This document shows, piece by piece, positions 1 through 5,752 of a DNA stretch of 10,463 bases. The stretch is from the NCBI GenBank assembly GCA_024277285.1, contig JAJRVM010000005.1:1-10463 (forward strand), read 5' to 3'. The notes beneath the pieces were generated by a model, which saw only the letters and a list, made by a program, of their open reading frames with translations, was not told the origin of the DNA and did not search any database. The stretch comes from Planctomycetota bacterium. Lineage in GTDB: Bacteria; Planctomycetota; Planctomycetia; Pirellulales; Pirellulaceae. A program made the position numbers and the translations under genes. Position 1 is the stretch's first letter, and every line of letters begins with the position of its first letter.

Positions 1-15
1 GAAAACGCCCTCCGA

Positions 16-294
16 CCGGGCTTGTCCCGGCGTGTTAAAAGATTGGGGTTGTGGGCAATATTAGCATTTTTGAATTGGGTAGTTTCTGTACCCCTGCAGA
101 CGCCTTTTTCGTCTTGGTTCTTCGCCCCGATAGGGGCAGTCCTATATCAGCCCAGGGCAGAGTTCGCCGGAGGCGGACGCCGCCCTGGGTAAGCGCCCGC
201 GAACGTGTCCCAAGCCCTGAAAGGGCGGCACAAAAGCCGGCTAAAACGCAATCAGCGTCAACCCCAATGTTCTGACAGCCCGGGCTTGTCCCGG
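16..294. repeat. MITE-like structured intergenic repeat with near-symmetric ends
   Basis: The element is bounded by two copies of CCGGGCTTGTCCCGG (16-30 and 280-294), each itself a 5-bp hairpin. Inside each, after exactly 11 bases, lies a perfect inverted pair, ATTGGGGTTG (42-51) and CAACCCCAAT (259-268). The interior has three hairpins: GCCCC/GGGGC (124-137); a long one with outer stem CCCAGGGC/GCCCTGGG (151-158/182-189) and inner stem 162-168/172-178 around a GGA loop; and GCCCT-GAA-AGGGC (214-226). No transposase or convincing ORF lies inside. The open frames here are low-complexity and overlap on both strands. Probably a dispersed non-autonomous repeat; mobility is inference. Confidence 0.6.
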
Positions 295-446
295 TGGAAG
301 GCATGACTGGTCAGCTACCAGCAACGCGCCCTTCGCCCTTCGTCGGTCGAACGTAAGGTTTTCCATGAGTCGTCGCTTTGCTGAGGCCGAATCAAGACGG
401 GGTTTGCTCCAACCTTGGCCGCGCGCCTTTCAAGACCGTGTTCTTT
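295..446. other. Gene-free spacer downstream of the ceramidase-like gene
   Basis: No coding signal, terminator or RNA gene could be supported. The only structure seen is a weak 5-bp hairpin, CTGGT/ACCAG (307-321), with no T tract. This is the region just past the stop of the minus-strand hydrolase gene, so a terminator would be expected here, but none with a clear GC stem and U tract is visible. Confidence 0.4.
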
Positions 447-2027
447 TTACAGCTTCTTTAGCATCTCGGCGGCTTTATCTTCGTACAACTGCTGCCATTC
501 AGGGGCCAGTAAACAATCGCTATCTTCCTGAGCTCCACCGACGTTGCGAAGTTGCCGAGCGGTTGGCGCGTAGTAGATGTAGCCATTCGTATAACCGGCA
601 ACGAAAGTGAGTGGGTGAGGTGAGCGTTTCTTGATGTTCAGGCCGATCTGCACGGTCAATTCACCGGGGAACGTCAACAACACGAAGTCGCCGATTCGCA
701 CGCCCAACAATTCGACTCGGATCGGTTTGTTCGCCGCAGCCAAATTGTCGGCTTGATGTTTGCGCAACAGCGCGAGGTTCGCTTGCAGCCTCGTCAGTTG
801 TTCCATAACGAGGATATTATCGGTGTAACGCTGCATGTTGCGGCGATTGTCCGCATCCAGTTTCTTCAAGTTTCCTTGCCCAATCGCCTCGTCGCGAAGG
901 TAGCCGTGTGAATAGTAAGATGGAAACGCATCTGACAAGTGGTATTTGACGGCCAATGGGATGAATGTCTTCAGGTTGAGACTTGTCCCCTTCAGCGAAC
1001 GAAGTAACTGTTCTTGCTCTGCGGCCAACCGGGCAATGTGGGGTGCAAGGTTGGCGCGAGGTAGATCAAGCGTCTCGTTAAGGACTTTCAAACGCGTCTC
1101 TTTCTGGCAACGCACTTTTCGTAACGCACGTAGCGTACTGAGGCCCAGCAAGTTTCCCAGTGGTTCCGCGTCGCGGGGGTGATCGACATCTTTGTACCAA
1201 GCTGGATTGATATCGCCTGCACACCCTTGCAGGAACAATGCGACCGTCCCCTCGCTCAAGTTCTCTTCAATTGCCTGACTGGCAAACCCGGTGAGGTCCG
1301 CAGTGTTTTCTCCACCGGGAACTCCCTGAATCGGATGGCACGCAAAGTTGTAGACGACCGCCAGCGTACGCCCATCCTCCCGGTCAACGCGAAGGACGCC
1401 GATCTCCGGGTCGACCGGTCCGATTGCGACAACGGTTTCATCGGGCGGAAGCGCGTAGGCGTGCCGTACGTCTGCTTCCTTACCGCCCTTGAGTTGCAAG
1501 CGGCGGTTTTCCATAATTCGGTTCTCGTGTCCCACGCCGGTCCCGATTCGTACGGGAACCATTTTCGCCGCAGCCTCACGCACGGCCTGGATCGTTCGCA
1601 GGTCGACGTCCTTGCAGACAACACCGTGACAGTGGCTGGCGTTGACCAGCACATTGGTGGAGTCGATATCGAGTTCTTTCTTGATCGCCGAACGGACTCG
1701 ATCGAGGTAACCGTTGTCGATATGCCCGATCTCGCCGATCGCTACGGCATCGATCGAGACGATGGCAACGGTGGCAGTCCTATCGGTCAGTACCAAAGCC
1801 CGAGCATACAGGCGACCGTTAACCGGCCCGGCTTGCGTATTGGTAATGTCGACTTTTGCGGTTCCAGCTCGAAGTTGGGCGGCCGTCGCCGTTCGAGTTG
1901 CAACGGAAGCGATCACGGCCAGTGCCGCCAGGGCGCAGGCCGCGATATCCCGGTTTCGGCGCCGGTGAGGGTGTGTCAGTGTGCGGCTTGTTACGCGGCG
2001 GCAAGCAACGATTCGTGTGTCTGTCAT
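447..2027 (-). CDS. Secreted neutral/alkaline ceramidase-like hydrolase
   Basis: A 526-aa protein resembling the neutral/alkaline non-lysosomal ceramidase N-terminal domain family, zinc amidases that cleave N-acyl sphingoid lipids. Planctomycetes carry many such paralogues whose substrates are mostly unknown. Visible motifs are NASHCHG (H132, H134), NFACHPIQG (H231), QGCAGDINP (268-275), FPGELT (E456) and GYTNGYIYYAP (tyrosines 483-486). These line up with the zinc ligands and active-site residues of Pseudomonas ceramidase. An Arg-rich leader precedes a hydrophobic Ala-rich stretch (about 28-50) ending in an ATAA-type cleavage site, so export is likely. The ATG at 2027 is chosen because it starts 2 bp after the upstream stop codon; a longer frame to 2138 would run through the preceding gene. 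Translation is probably coupled to that gene. The true substrate may not be ceramide. Confidence 0.85.
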   Translation of the reverse strand: MTDTRIVACRRVTSRTLTHPHRRRNRDIAACALAALAVIASVATRTATAAQLRAGTAKVDITNTQAGPVNGRLYARALVLTDRTATVAIVSIDAVAIGEIGHIDNGYLDRVRSAIKKELDIDSTNVLVNASHCHGVVCKDVDLRTIQAVREAAAKMVPVRIGTGVGHENRIMENRRLQLKGGKEADVRHAYALPPDETVVAIGPVDPEIGVLRVDREDGRTLAVVYNFACHPIQGVPGGENTADLTGFASQAIEENLSEGTVALFLQGCAGDINPAWYKDVDHPRDAEPLGNLLGLSTLRALRKVRCQKETRLKVLNETLDLPRANLAPHIARLAAEQEQLLRSLKGTSLNLKTFIPLAVKYHLSDAFPSYYSHGYLRDEAIGQGNLKKLDADNRRNMQRYTDNILVMEQLTRLQANLALLRKHQADNLAAANKPIRVELLGVRIGDFVLLTFPGELTVQIGLNIKKRSPHPLTFVAGYTNGYIYYAPTARQLRNVGGAQEDSDCLLAPEWQQLYEDKAAEMLKKL

Positions 2028-2029
2028 GG

Positions 2030-2392
2030 TCAGTCTTCGGCGATCCAGGCTTCCGCATCGCTCAAACTTGTCTGGTCGAAGTACCGGACCTTGGCGGTCG
2101 TGAACGGTTTGCAGAAAATCGCCATTCCTTGCTCCCATTTCGATTCGCCGACCAGCGCCAGACGCTCAATGTCACTCCAGTGTTTGAAGTCGAATTTCAT
2201 GTCTTCCCACAAGGCACCGGCGGTCCAGCCGTGGAAGTCGTGCATTTCCATTAAAATGCGCAGCTTACCGTGCTCCTGGATCAGGCGTTCCACGGTGGGC
2301 ACGAAGGTCTCGTAGGCTTCCTTGTTCAGCTTGCCTGAAACTTTGACGTGGAGCCGTTTGCCTTCCGCGACGATTTCCAGGTTTTCGGCCAT
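2030..2392 (-). CDS. SpoIIAA-like / STAS-SEC14 domain protein
   Basis: A 120-aa protein that fits the SpoIIAA-like family (PF11964, STAS/CRAL-TRIO-like fold). The characteristic central block MHDFHGWTAGALWEDMKFD is followed by ERLALVG, KWEQGMA and CKPFTTAKVRYFD, and the length is full for the family. It has no signal peptide or membrane span, so it is cytoplasmic. Family members are small single-domain proteins of uncertain role, possibly binding a lipid or protein partner. The start at 2392 is supported by an AAGGAG ribosome-binding site 7-8 bases upstream; the frame stays open to 2458 but lacks such a site there. The stop is 2 bp before the ceramidase-like gene, so the two are almost certainly co-transcribed. 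The upstream redoxin gene is 220 bp away and may or may not share the transcript. Confidence 0.88.
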   Translation of the reverse strand: MAENLEIVAEGKRLHVKVSGKLNKEAYETFVPTVERLIQEHGKLRILMEMHDFHGWTAGALWEDMKFDFKHWSDIERLALVGESKWEQGMAIFCKPFTTAKVRYFDQTSLSDAEAWIAED

Positions 2393-2612
2393 GATGATTC
2401 TCCTTTTAATCGGGCCAATAGAATGCTGCGCAATAACGACTTGCCAGAGTACGTGCACCGTTTTTCGGCAACCGTGGAATCGTGACGACCGTTTGCGGCA
2501 ATACGGTTGTCTTGCGGTTTCTGAATCGCTTGGTGCGCGTAATCAGGGCCGGTTTCGCCAAGGACGACATCGGTCAACAGCTTACTCGGTATTCCTACCT
2601 ATACGCATGGAG
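2393..2612. other. Spacer between redoxin and STAS-like genes
   Basis: A 220-bp gap between two minus-strand genes. A 7-bp inverted pair, CAACCGT and ACGGTTG (from about 2469 to 2512), is present, but its loop is too long to be a convincing terminator. The ribosome-binding site for the STAS-like gene is at its low-coordinate end. No small gene was found. A separate promoter for the downstream pair is possible but not demonstrable by eye. Confidence 0.35.
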
Positions 2613-3737
2613 TCACTTGTAGGTGCGCCCCAATTGTTCGACAATTGCCCGTTTTAATTCCAACGGCTCGATGGCGTTGAGTTTTCGATAGATGACCTTG
2701 CCACCCGGCGCGATCAGTATCGTGTAGGGGATCGGCCCTTGCCACTTCGTATCCAAAGCCTCGGCTAACGCGTCGCGGTCTTCCGAGTCGTAAAGGTAGT
2801 TGGTGGCTGCGACGTGCTTTCGCTTGAGTGTCTTGAGTGCCTGGTCCATCGAATCGGGCGAATCGATGCTGATCGTGATCAGCTCAAAAGGGCGTTTGCG
2901 ATACATGCGGTTGATCGTTACGAATTCCGGCAGCTCGTTGATGCAAGGGATACACCAGGTGGCCCAAACGTTGATGAGGCGGTACTTGTCGGTCTTGTTT
3001 TGAGCGAGCGCCTGAATGCCCGCAGCGTCAATCTTGCTGAGTGTTACCGGTTCTTGATTCCATTTCTCGATCGATTGCCGCGCGCTTGCTCGCTTGGTAG
3101 CCCATTTCGTCGAGCAACCGAAGACGCGTGTGGTAGGCCGAGGCACGGGTTTGCCAGCCAAAAGGGCCTCGATCGCGTCGCGCGCGTAATGTGTTTTCGG
3201 CGCCGCACGCTCGTTATCATCCACGGCTCCCACATACTGTAATGTGCGCGCTTCGTCGAAAATGAACACGTGGGGCGTTGCCAATACCCCGAAGGCACGT
3301 GAAACCTGCTGTTTGTCACCATCGTACAGATAGGGGAATAGGAACTTCTTTTCCTTTGCTCGAAGTTCCATGTCCTCAAGTGAGTCACCAAGATCGGTAT
3401 ACCCGAGCTCGTCCAGCCGAACGGCTTGAGCATCGTTGGGGGAAATGGCAACTACCTTGACACCACGGTCTTTGAAATCGTGAGCTAACTTGATGACCCG
3501 ATCTTCGTAGGCTTGCGCCGTCGGACAGTGATTACAAGTGAAGATCACGACCAGGACCTTGGCGTCGGCGAATTCGCTGAGCGAGTGGTTCTTGCCATCA
3601 ACGCCGGGGAGGTCGAAGTCTGGCGCGGTCGCGCCGATCGCCAGCGGGACAACGTCCTTGGCGGATGAAATGGCTACGTTGACCAGCAGCAAGACGAGTA
3701 AACACAAAACGCCGCGCGCGGGTAATGGACGATACAT
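2613..3737 (-). CDS. Secreted double-thioredoxin protein (redoxin/AhpC-TSA plus TlpA-like domain)
   Basis: A 374-aa exported protein with two thioredoxin-fold modules. A signal peptide (hydrophobic 9-25, ending ISSAK) is followed by a redoxin/AhpC-TSA-like domain (about 30-200) with a CNHC motif (C68, C71) and ATPHVFIF cis-proline (P155). A linker with GCSTKW (207-212) leads to a TlpA/ResA-like domain (about 230-374) with WATWCIPC (C262, C265) and cis-Pro in IPYTILI (P337). Both pairs are CXXC, so each domain could do thiol-disulfide exchange outside the cytoplasm, as TlpA/ResA proteins do. The tandem arrangement could relay electrons between sites, but this is inference. The ATG at 3737 follows a GAGG ribosome-binding site 9 bases upstream; a TTG five codons earlier is less likely. 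First gene of the minus-strand cluster. Confidence 0.88.
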   Translation of the reverse strand: MYRPLPARGVLCLLVLLLVNVAISSAKDVVPLAIGATAPDFDLPGVDGKNHSLSEFADAKVLVVIFTCNHCPTAQAYEDRVIKLAHDFKDRGVKVVAISPNDAQAVRLDELGYTDLGDSLEDMELRAKEKKFLFPYLYDGDKQQVSRAFGVLATPHVFIFDEARTLQYVGAVDDNERAAPKTHYARDAIEALLAGKPVPRPTTRVFGCSTKWATKRASARQSIEKWNQEPVTLSKIDAAGIQALAQNKTDKYRLINVWATWCIPCINELPEFVTINRMYRKRPFELITISIDSPDSMDQALKTLKRKHVAATNYLYDSEDRDALAEALDTKWQGPIPYTILIAPGGKVIYRKLNAIEPLELKRAIVEQLGRTYK

Positions 3738-3933
3738 GAGCTCGCACCTCAAGGGGTGTGGAGTGAATGAACTTGCGCCGGTCGTGCCAAGTCCATTTCT
3801 GGAAGGCCGGCCAGCGTGCCGATCGAGAGACTATCGTCAGTGTAAACAATCGTTGCAGGCGTCGCCAACTGCCATGTGCTACTAACGGCAGAAAGCAGAG
3901 AGCTCGTTCTCTTGCGCATCGTTCAGCGACCAT

Positions 3934-4190
3934 CGGTAACGGTTCATGGTGGACGTGACGCTTTTTGGCCCGAGCTTTCGCTCGATTTGCTCGAAGAATG
4001 GCAAACGGCCACCTGATCGGAAGACGTTCCACCGAGCGCTGTTTCTTGCCCGTAACCTTCTTTGCCCTTCTCTCCCGTTGCGCTCATGGACGACGTTCTG
4101 GCGGTGCTCCTTGGAGGGCAAAGAAAATGATGGGCAAAAAAGAACAGAACGGTCAATATCCTCCTTGCCCGTGGCATTGCTGCCCTCGGC
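3934..4190 (-). repeat. 257-bp inverted-repeat arm A (partner at 8581-8837)
   Basis: The reverse complement of this stretch matches 8581-8837 over its whole length with, by eye, about 20 substitutions and two single-base indels (roughly 91% identical). It contains three related segments of the form TTGCCC-N9/10-TTGCCCT in alternating orientation (about 4047-4071, 4115-4139, 4164-4186). Short frames run through it on both strands, but differences between the copies are not concentrated in third codon positions of any frame checked, and one copy has a frameshift relative to the other. It is therefore treated as a dispersed non-coding repeat. Homology ends sharply near both coordinates. Confidence 0.75.
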
Positions 4191-4581
4191 TGCCAGATGC
4201 TTGCGCGCGGCACCTCAGCGGCCATCCACGCGCAGAACAAAGACGGGATCAACAACTCCACCAGCGAAGGCGTCGTTTCTAGCCCAATAAACTTCTTCAC
4301 CCACCGCACAAGGCGGTGGGGGTCGATCCACAACCAACCAAACCTCAATGCACGTTCAACTTCATTTGGGTAAACTGTTACCAAGCTCGCGACGTGGCGG
4401 TGTCGAACTCGTGCCCCAGTCTGCCCGGTGTTCGGCTTTCTGGTCAGGCCCGATGTCGGGTCGGAGAACGGCTATGGTGAAGCGTGAGCGCGGTTTGCGG
4501 AGACGGCGGTCTGCTTGACAGTCGGTCGGTCTTGCGCGACAGTTGAACGGGTGCCACGGATGTTTTTCTTCGGTGCCTGTT

Positions 4582-4607
4582 ACCCCCAATTGGCGTATAA
4601 TGGGGGT
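4582..4607 (+). promoter_or_regulatory. Inverted repeat overlapping a TATAAT hexamer
   Basis: ACCCCCA (4582-4588) and TGGGGGT (4601-4607) form a perfect 7-bp inverted pair around 12 bases. TATAAT (4596-4601) matches the bacterial -10 consensus and abuts the right arm. No good -35 sits 16-18 bases upstream, so this is at most an activator-dependent or weak promoter; it may be chance. The nearest plus-strand ORF begins about 240 bases downstream. Confidence 0.25.
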
Positions 4608-4648
4608 GTGCACTATTGCGGTAAGCCTGTGTTCACGGTGGTTTCCAG

Positions 4649-4690
4649 GGCCGATGCGCGGGGCCGATGCGCGGGGCCGATGTGCAGGGC
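4649..4690. repeat. 13-bp tandem repeat, three units
   Basis: The unit GGCCGATGCGCGG occurs at 4649-4661 and 4662-4674 exactly, then at 4675-4687 with two changes (GGCCGATGTGCAG), followed by a partial GGC. As a 13-bp period it does not preserve a reading frame, which supports a non-coding region. Likely replication slippage. Confidence 0.75.
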
Positions 4691-4845
4691 GGCATCTCGT
4701 GGGTAACCGCAAAATCGTTTCGGCTGGGCGTTTTTCATCGTTTGTGACGCGCGCCGTGGGCGGGTCGGCGTCGAGTAACACGCCGGTTCGACTCGCATAA
4801 CTCGTTTGGGTTGGGCGGCTTGACCGCCTTGGAGAGGAGCTGGTT

Positions 4846-4932
4846 GTGGATTTTGCTGTCATGCTGGGCGTGTTGGCCTTCTGGCTGGTGCTGCAGATGT
4901 GGATTCTTCCCAAGTTTGGCGTCTCCACATGA
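4846..4932 (+). CDS. Unrecognised 28-aa single-span membrane peptide
   Basis: A GTG-initiated small ORF. The translation starts MDFAVMLGVLAFW and ends ILPKFGVST: one hydrophobic span (about residues 3-22) followed by a short polar tail with one lysine. The start is well supported by GGAGAGGAG (4831-4839) with AGGAG about 6 bases upstream of GTG. The stop TGA touches the ATG of the next small ORF, suggesting translational coupling. The sequence looks like a genuine membrane microprotein rather than random frame, but I do not recognise a family or a function. It lies about 470 bases upstream of feoA on the same strand, separated from it by a probable Fur site, so a link to iron uptake is only positional. 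Confidence 0.55.
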   Translation: MDFAVMLGVLAFWLVLQMWILPKFGVST

Positions 4933-5076
4933 ATGAGTGACCAGTGTTCCGTGAGTTCACGGAAACGGCCCGAGCACGACTCCGATCCTTTCCGCGATGC
5001 TCCCCAAGATCCCTCCAAGGCCGCCACGACGCGCGCCGACGGCGCGGCGGTTCACGACCCTATCCACCGCGAATGA
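4933..5076 (+). CDS. Unrecognised 47-aa hydrophilic peptide coupled to the membrane microprotein
   Basis: The ATG follows directly on the TGA of the preceding 28-aa ORF (TGAATG), with no ribosome-binding site of its own, so expression would depend on coupling. The product begins MSDQCSVSSRKRPEHDSDP and is rich in Asp, Arg, Pro, Ala and Ser. It has no hydrophobic segment and a single Cys (residue 5) and is probably disordered and cytoplasmic. No family is recognised. The pairing of a one-span peptide with a charged soluble one could mean a membrane protein plus cytosolic partner, but this is speculation. The frame could also be fortuitous. Confidence 0.4.
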   Translation: MSDQCSVSSRKRPEHDSDPFRDAPQDPSKAATTRADGAAVHDPIHRE

Positions 5077-5266
5077 GTTACGGCTGACCCGCCAAGGAAC
5101 GCGGCCGGCACAACGTCACCAGCGCGAAGCCGACGGCAGCCGAAAAACGGGCGGTTTGGCCCCCACGCTCGGCGTCCCGTGTGTCCATCTCGTCCACTCA
5201 ATCCACGCGCACCGCTTGCCGGCTGGGTTGATCCGGTCGAATGAGCCTCCAGGAGGACCTGTTCCA

Positions 5267-5356
5267 TTGTGGGGGCGCGATGAGGAGTTCTCTGGAAAAT
5301 GTGCACCTAACTTCACAAACTGTTCTTGCGGATTGAACTGCGCGCCGATAGACTAG
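5267..5356 (+). CDS. Possible 29-aa Cys-rich peptide upstream of feoA
   Basis: A TTG-started ORF ten bases after a perfect AGGAGG (5251-5256). The product ends in KCAPNFTNCSCGLNCAPID, a CX6CXCX3C arrangement that could bind a metal or Fe-S cluster. It stops 12 bases before the Fur-like box and 48 bases before feoA. Against it are a rare start codon, long spacing from the ribosome-binding site, very short length, and overlap with the putative feo promoter. Reported as a candidate only. Confidence 0.25.
   Translation: MWGRDEEFSGKCAPNFTNCSCGLNCAPID
5326..5354 (+). promoter_or_regulatory. Tentative feo promoter
   Basis: TTGCGG (5326-5331) and TAGACT (5349-5354) are separated by 17 bases and match -35/-10 consensus at 3 and 4 positions. 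Transcription would start near 5361, placing the Fur-like palindrome over the early transcribed region. Weak match; planctomycete promoters are poorly defined. Confidence 0.25.
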
Positions 5357-5368
5357 AGAGAGTGGTTC

Positions 5369-5383
5369 TGAGATTTAGTCTCA
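5369..5383. promoter_or_regulatory. Fur-box-like operator upstream of feoA
   Basis: TGAGATTTAGTCTCA is a perfect TGAGA/TCTCA inverted repeat with a 5-base AT-rich spacer. It is followed by TTTGCAA, giving an extended AT-rich context that resembles known Fur sites of the TGAGAATNATTCTCA type. It lies 21 bases before the feoA start, where an iron repressor would block expression. Binding by Fur, rather than by a relative such as Zur or MntR/DtxR-type regulators, is inferred from the operon's function. Confidence 0.6.
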
Positions 5384-5404
5384 TTTGCAATAGAAACGCG
5401 ACCC

Positions 5405-5662
5405 TTGATAGACCGAACACACGCCTACGAATTGGTTCCTCTCGATAGCCTCCAACCCGGTCAAACGGCACAGATTGACCAGTTTGTGGGGTGTTGCGAA
5501 CACGTACGCCGGTTGGAAGAGATGGGCCTGCGCCCGGGAATGACGGTGCAGGTGGTGCGACACGGCAGGCCGTGTATCATCCGAGCTGGTGGCAATCGGC
5601 TCTGCTTCCGCTGCAGCGACTTGCTCGGCGTATTGGTACGTGGCGCACCTGTCGCCACATAG
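5405..5662 (+). CDS. feoA: FeoA family ferrous iron transport accessory protein
   Basis: An 85-aa SH3-like small protein, usual length for FeoA (about 75-85 aa). The diagnostic segment RRLEEMGLRPGMTVQVV (35-51) is followed by GRPCIIRAGGNRLCFR (54-69), matching the FeoA beta-barrel pattern. FeoA is cytoplasmic and supports FeoB, probably by contacting its GTPase domain. Five cysteines (30, 31, 57, 67, 70) are more than usual. The start is taken as TTG at 5405 because no ATG or GTG fits upstream; the frame meets a stop within the Fur-like box at 5369. No good ribosome-binding site is visible, so the start is uncertain. feoB follows after 90 bp and is certainly its functional partner; regulation by the adjacent operator is likely. 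Confidence 0.88.
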   Translation: MIDRTHAYELVPLDSLQPGQTAQIDQFVGCCEHVRRLEEMGLRPGMTVQVVRHGRPCIIRAGGNRLCFRCSDLLGVLVRGAPVAT

Positions 5663-5752
5663 CGATTTCGGGAGCACCGCTCTAAGCTGTGGCCTGCCGG
5701 TGCGGGGAGCGTTTCCTTGCGCGGCCCCGTGGCCCCGAATTCTCCCATCTCT

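Larger units (their letters stand above)
4191..4845. other. Long gene-poor spacer before the small ORFs
   Basis: A stretch of 655 bases with no supportable gene. It contains an 8-bp perfect hairpin, CCCACCGC/GCGGTGGG with a 5-base loop (4300-4320, no T tract); an inverted pair around a TATAAT hexamer (4582-4607); a 13-bp tandem repeat (4649-4690); and a small hairpin GGCGG/CCGCC (4814-4828) just before the ribosome-binding site of the next ORF. Open frames spanning it on either strand have skewed composition (Arg, Pro, Ser) and no family resemblance. Confidence 0.5.

Noticed and set aside
1179..2315. 378-aa open frame on the plus strand
   Set aside because: It is antisense to the ceramidase-like and STAS-like genes, which both have clear family motifs, and it crosses their boundary. 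Its translation has no recognisable domain.
4300..4320. 8-bp hairpin considered as a terminator
   Set aside because: Perfect stem but no T tract on either strand, and no gene ends next to it.
3944..4384. 146-aa and similar frames in the first inverted-repeat arm
   Set aside because: Most of the frame is repeat sequence; the matching frame in the other arm differs by non-synonymous changes and indels, so coding is not supported.
4362..5027. 221-aa open frame on the minus strand
   Set aside because: Biased Arg/Pro/Thr composition, runs through the 13-bp tandem repeat and overlaps the better supported small ORFs. No motif.
4997..5356. 119-aa open frame on the plus strand
   Set aside because: Most overlaps the 47-aa small ORF in another frame and looks random; only the last 29 codons, with their own AGGAGG, were kept as a candidate.
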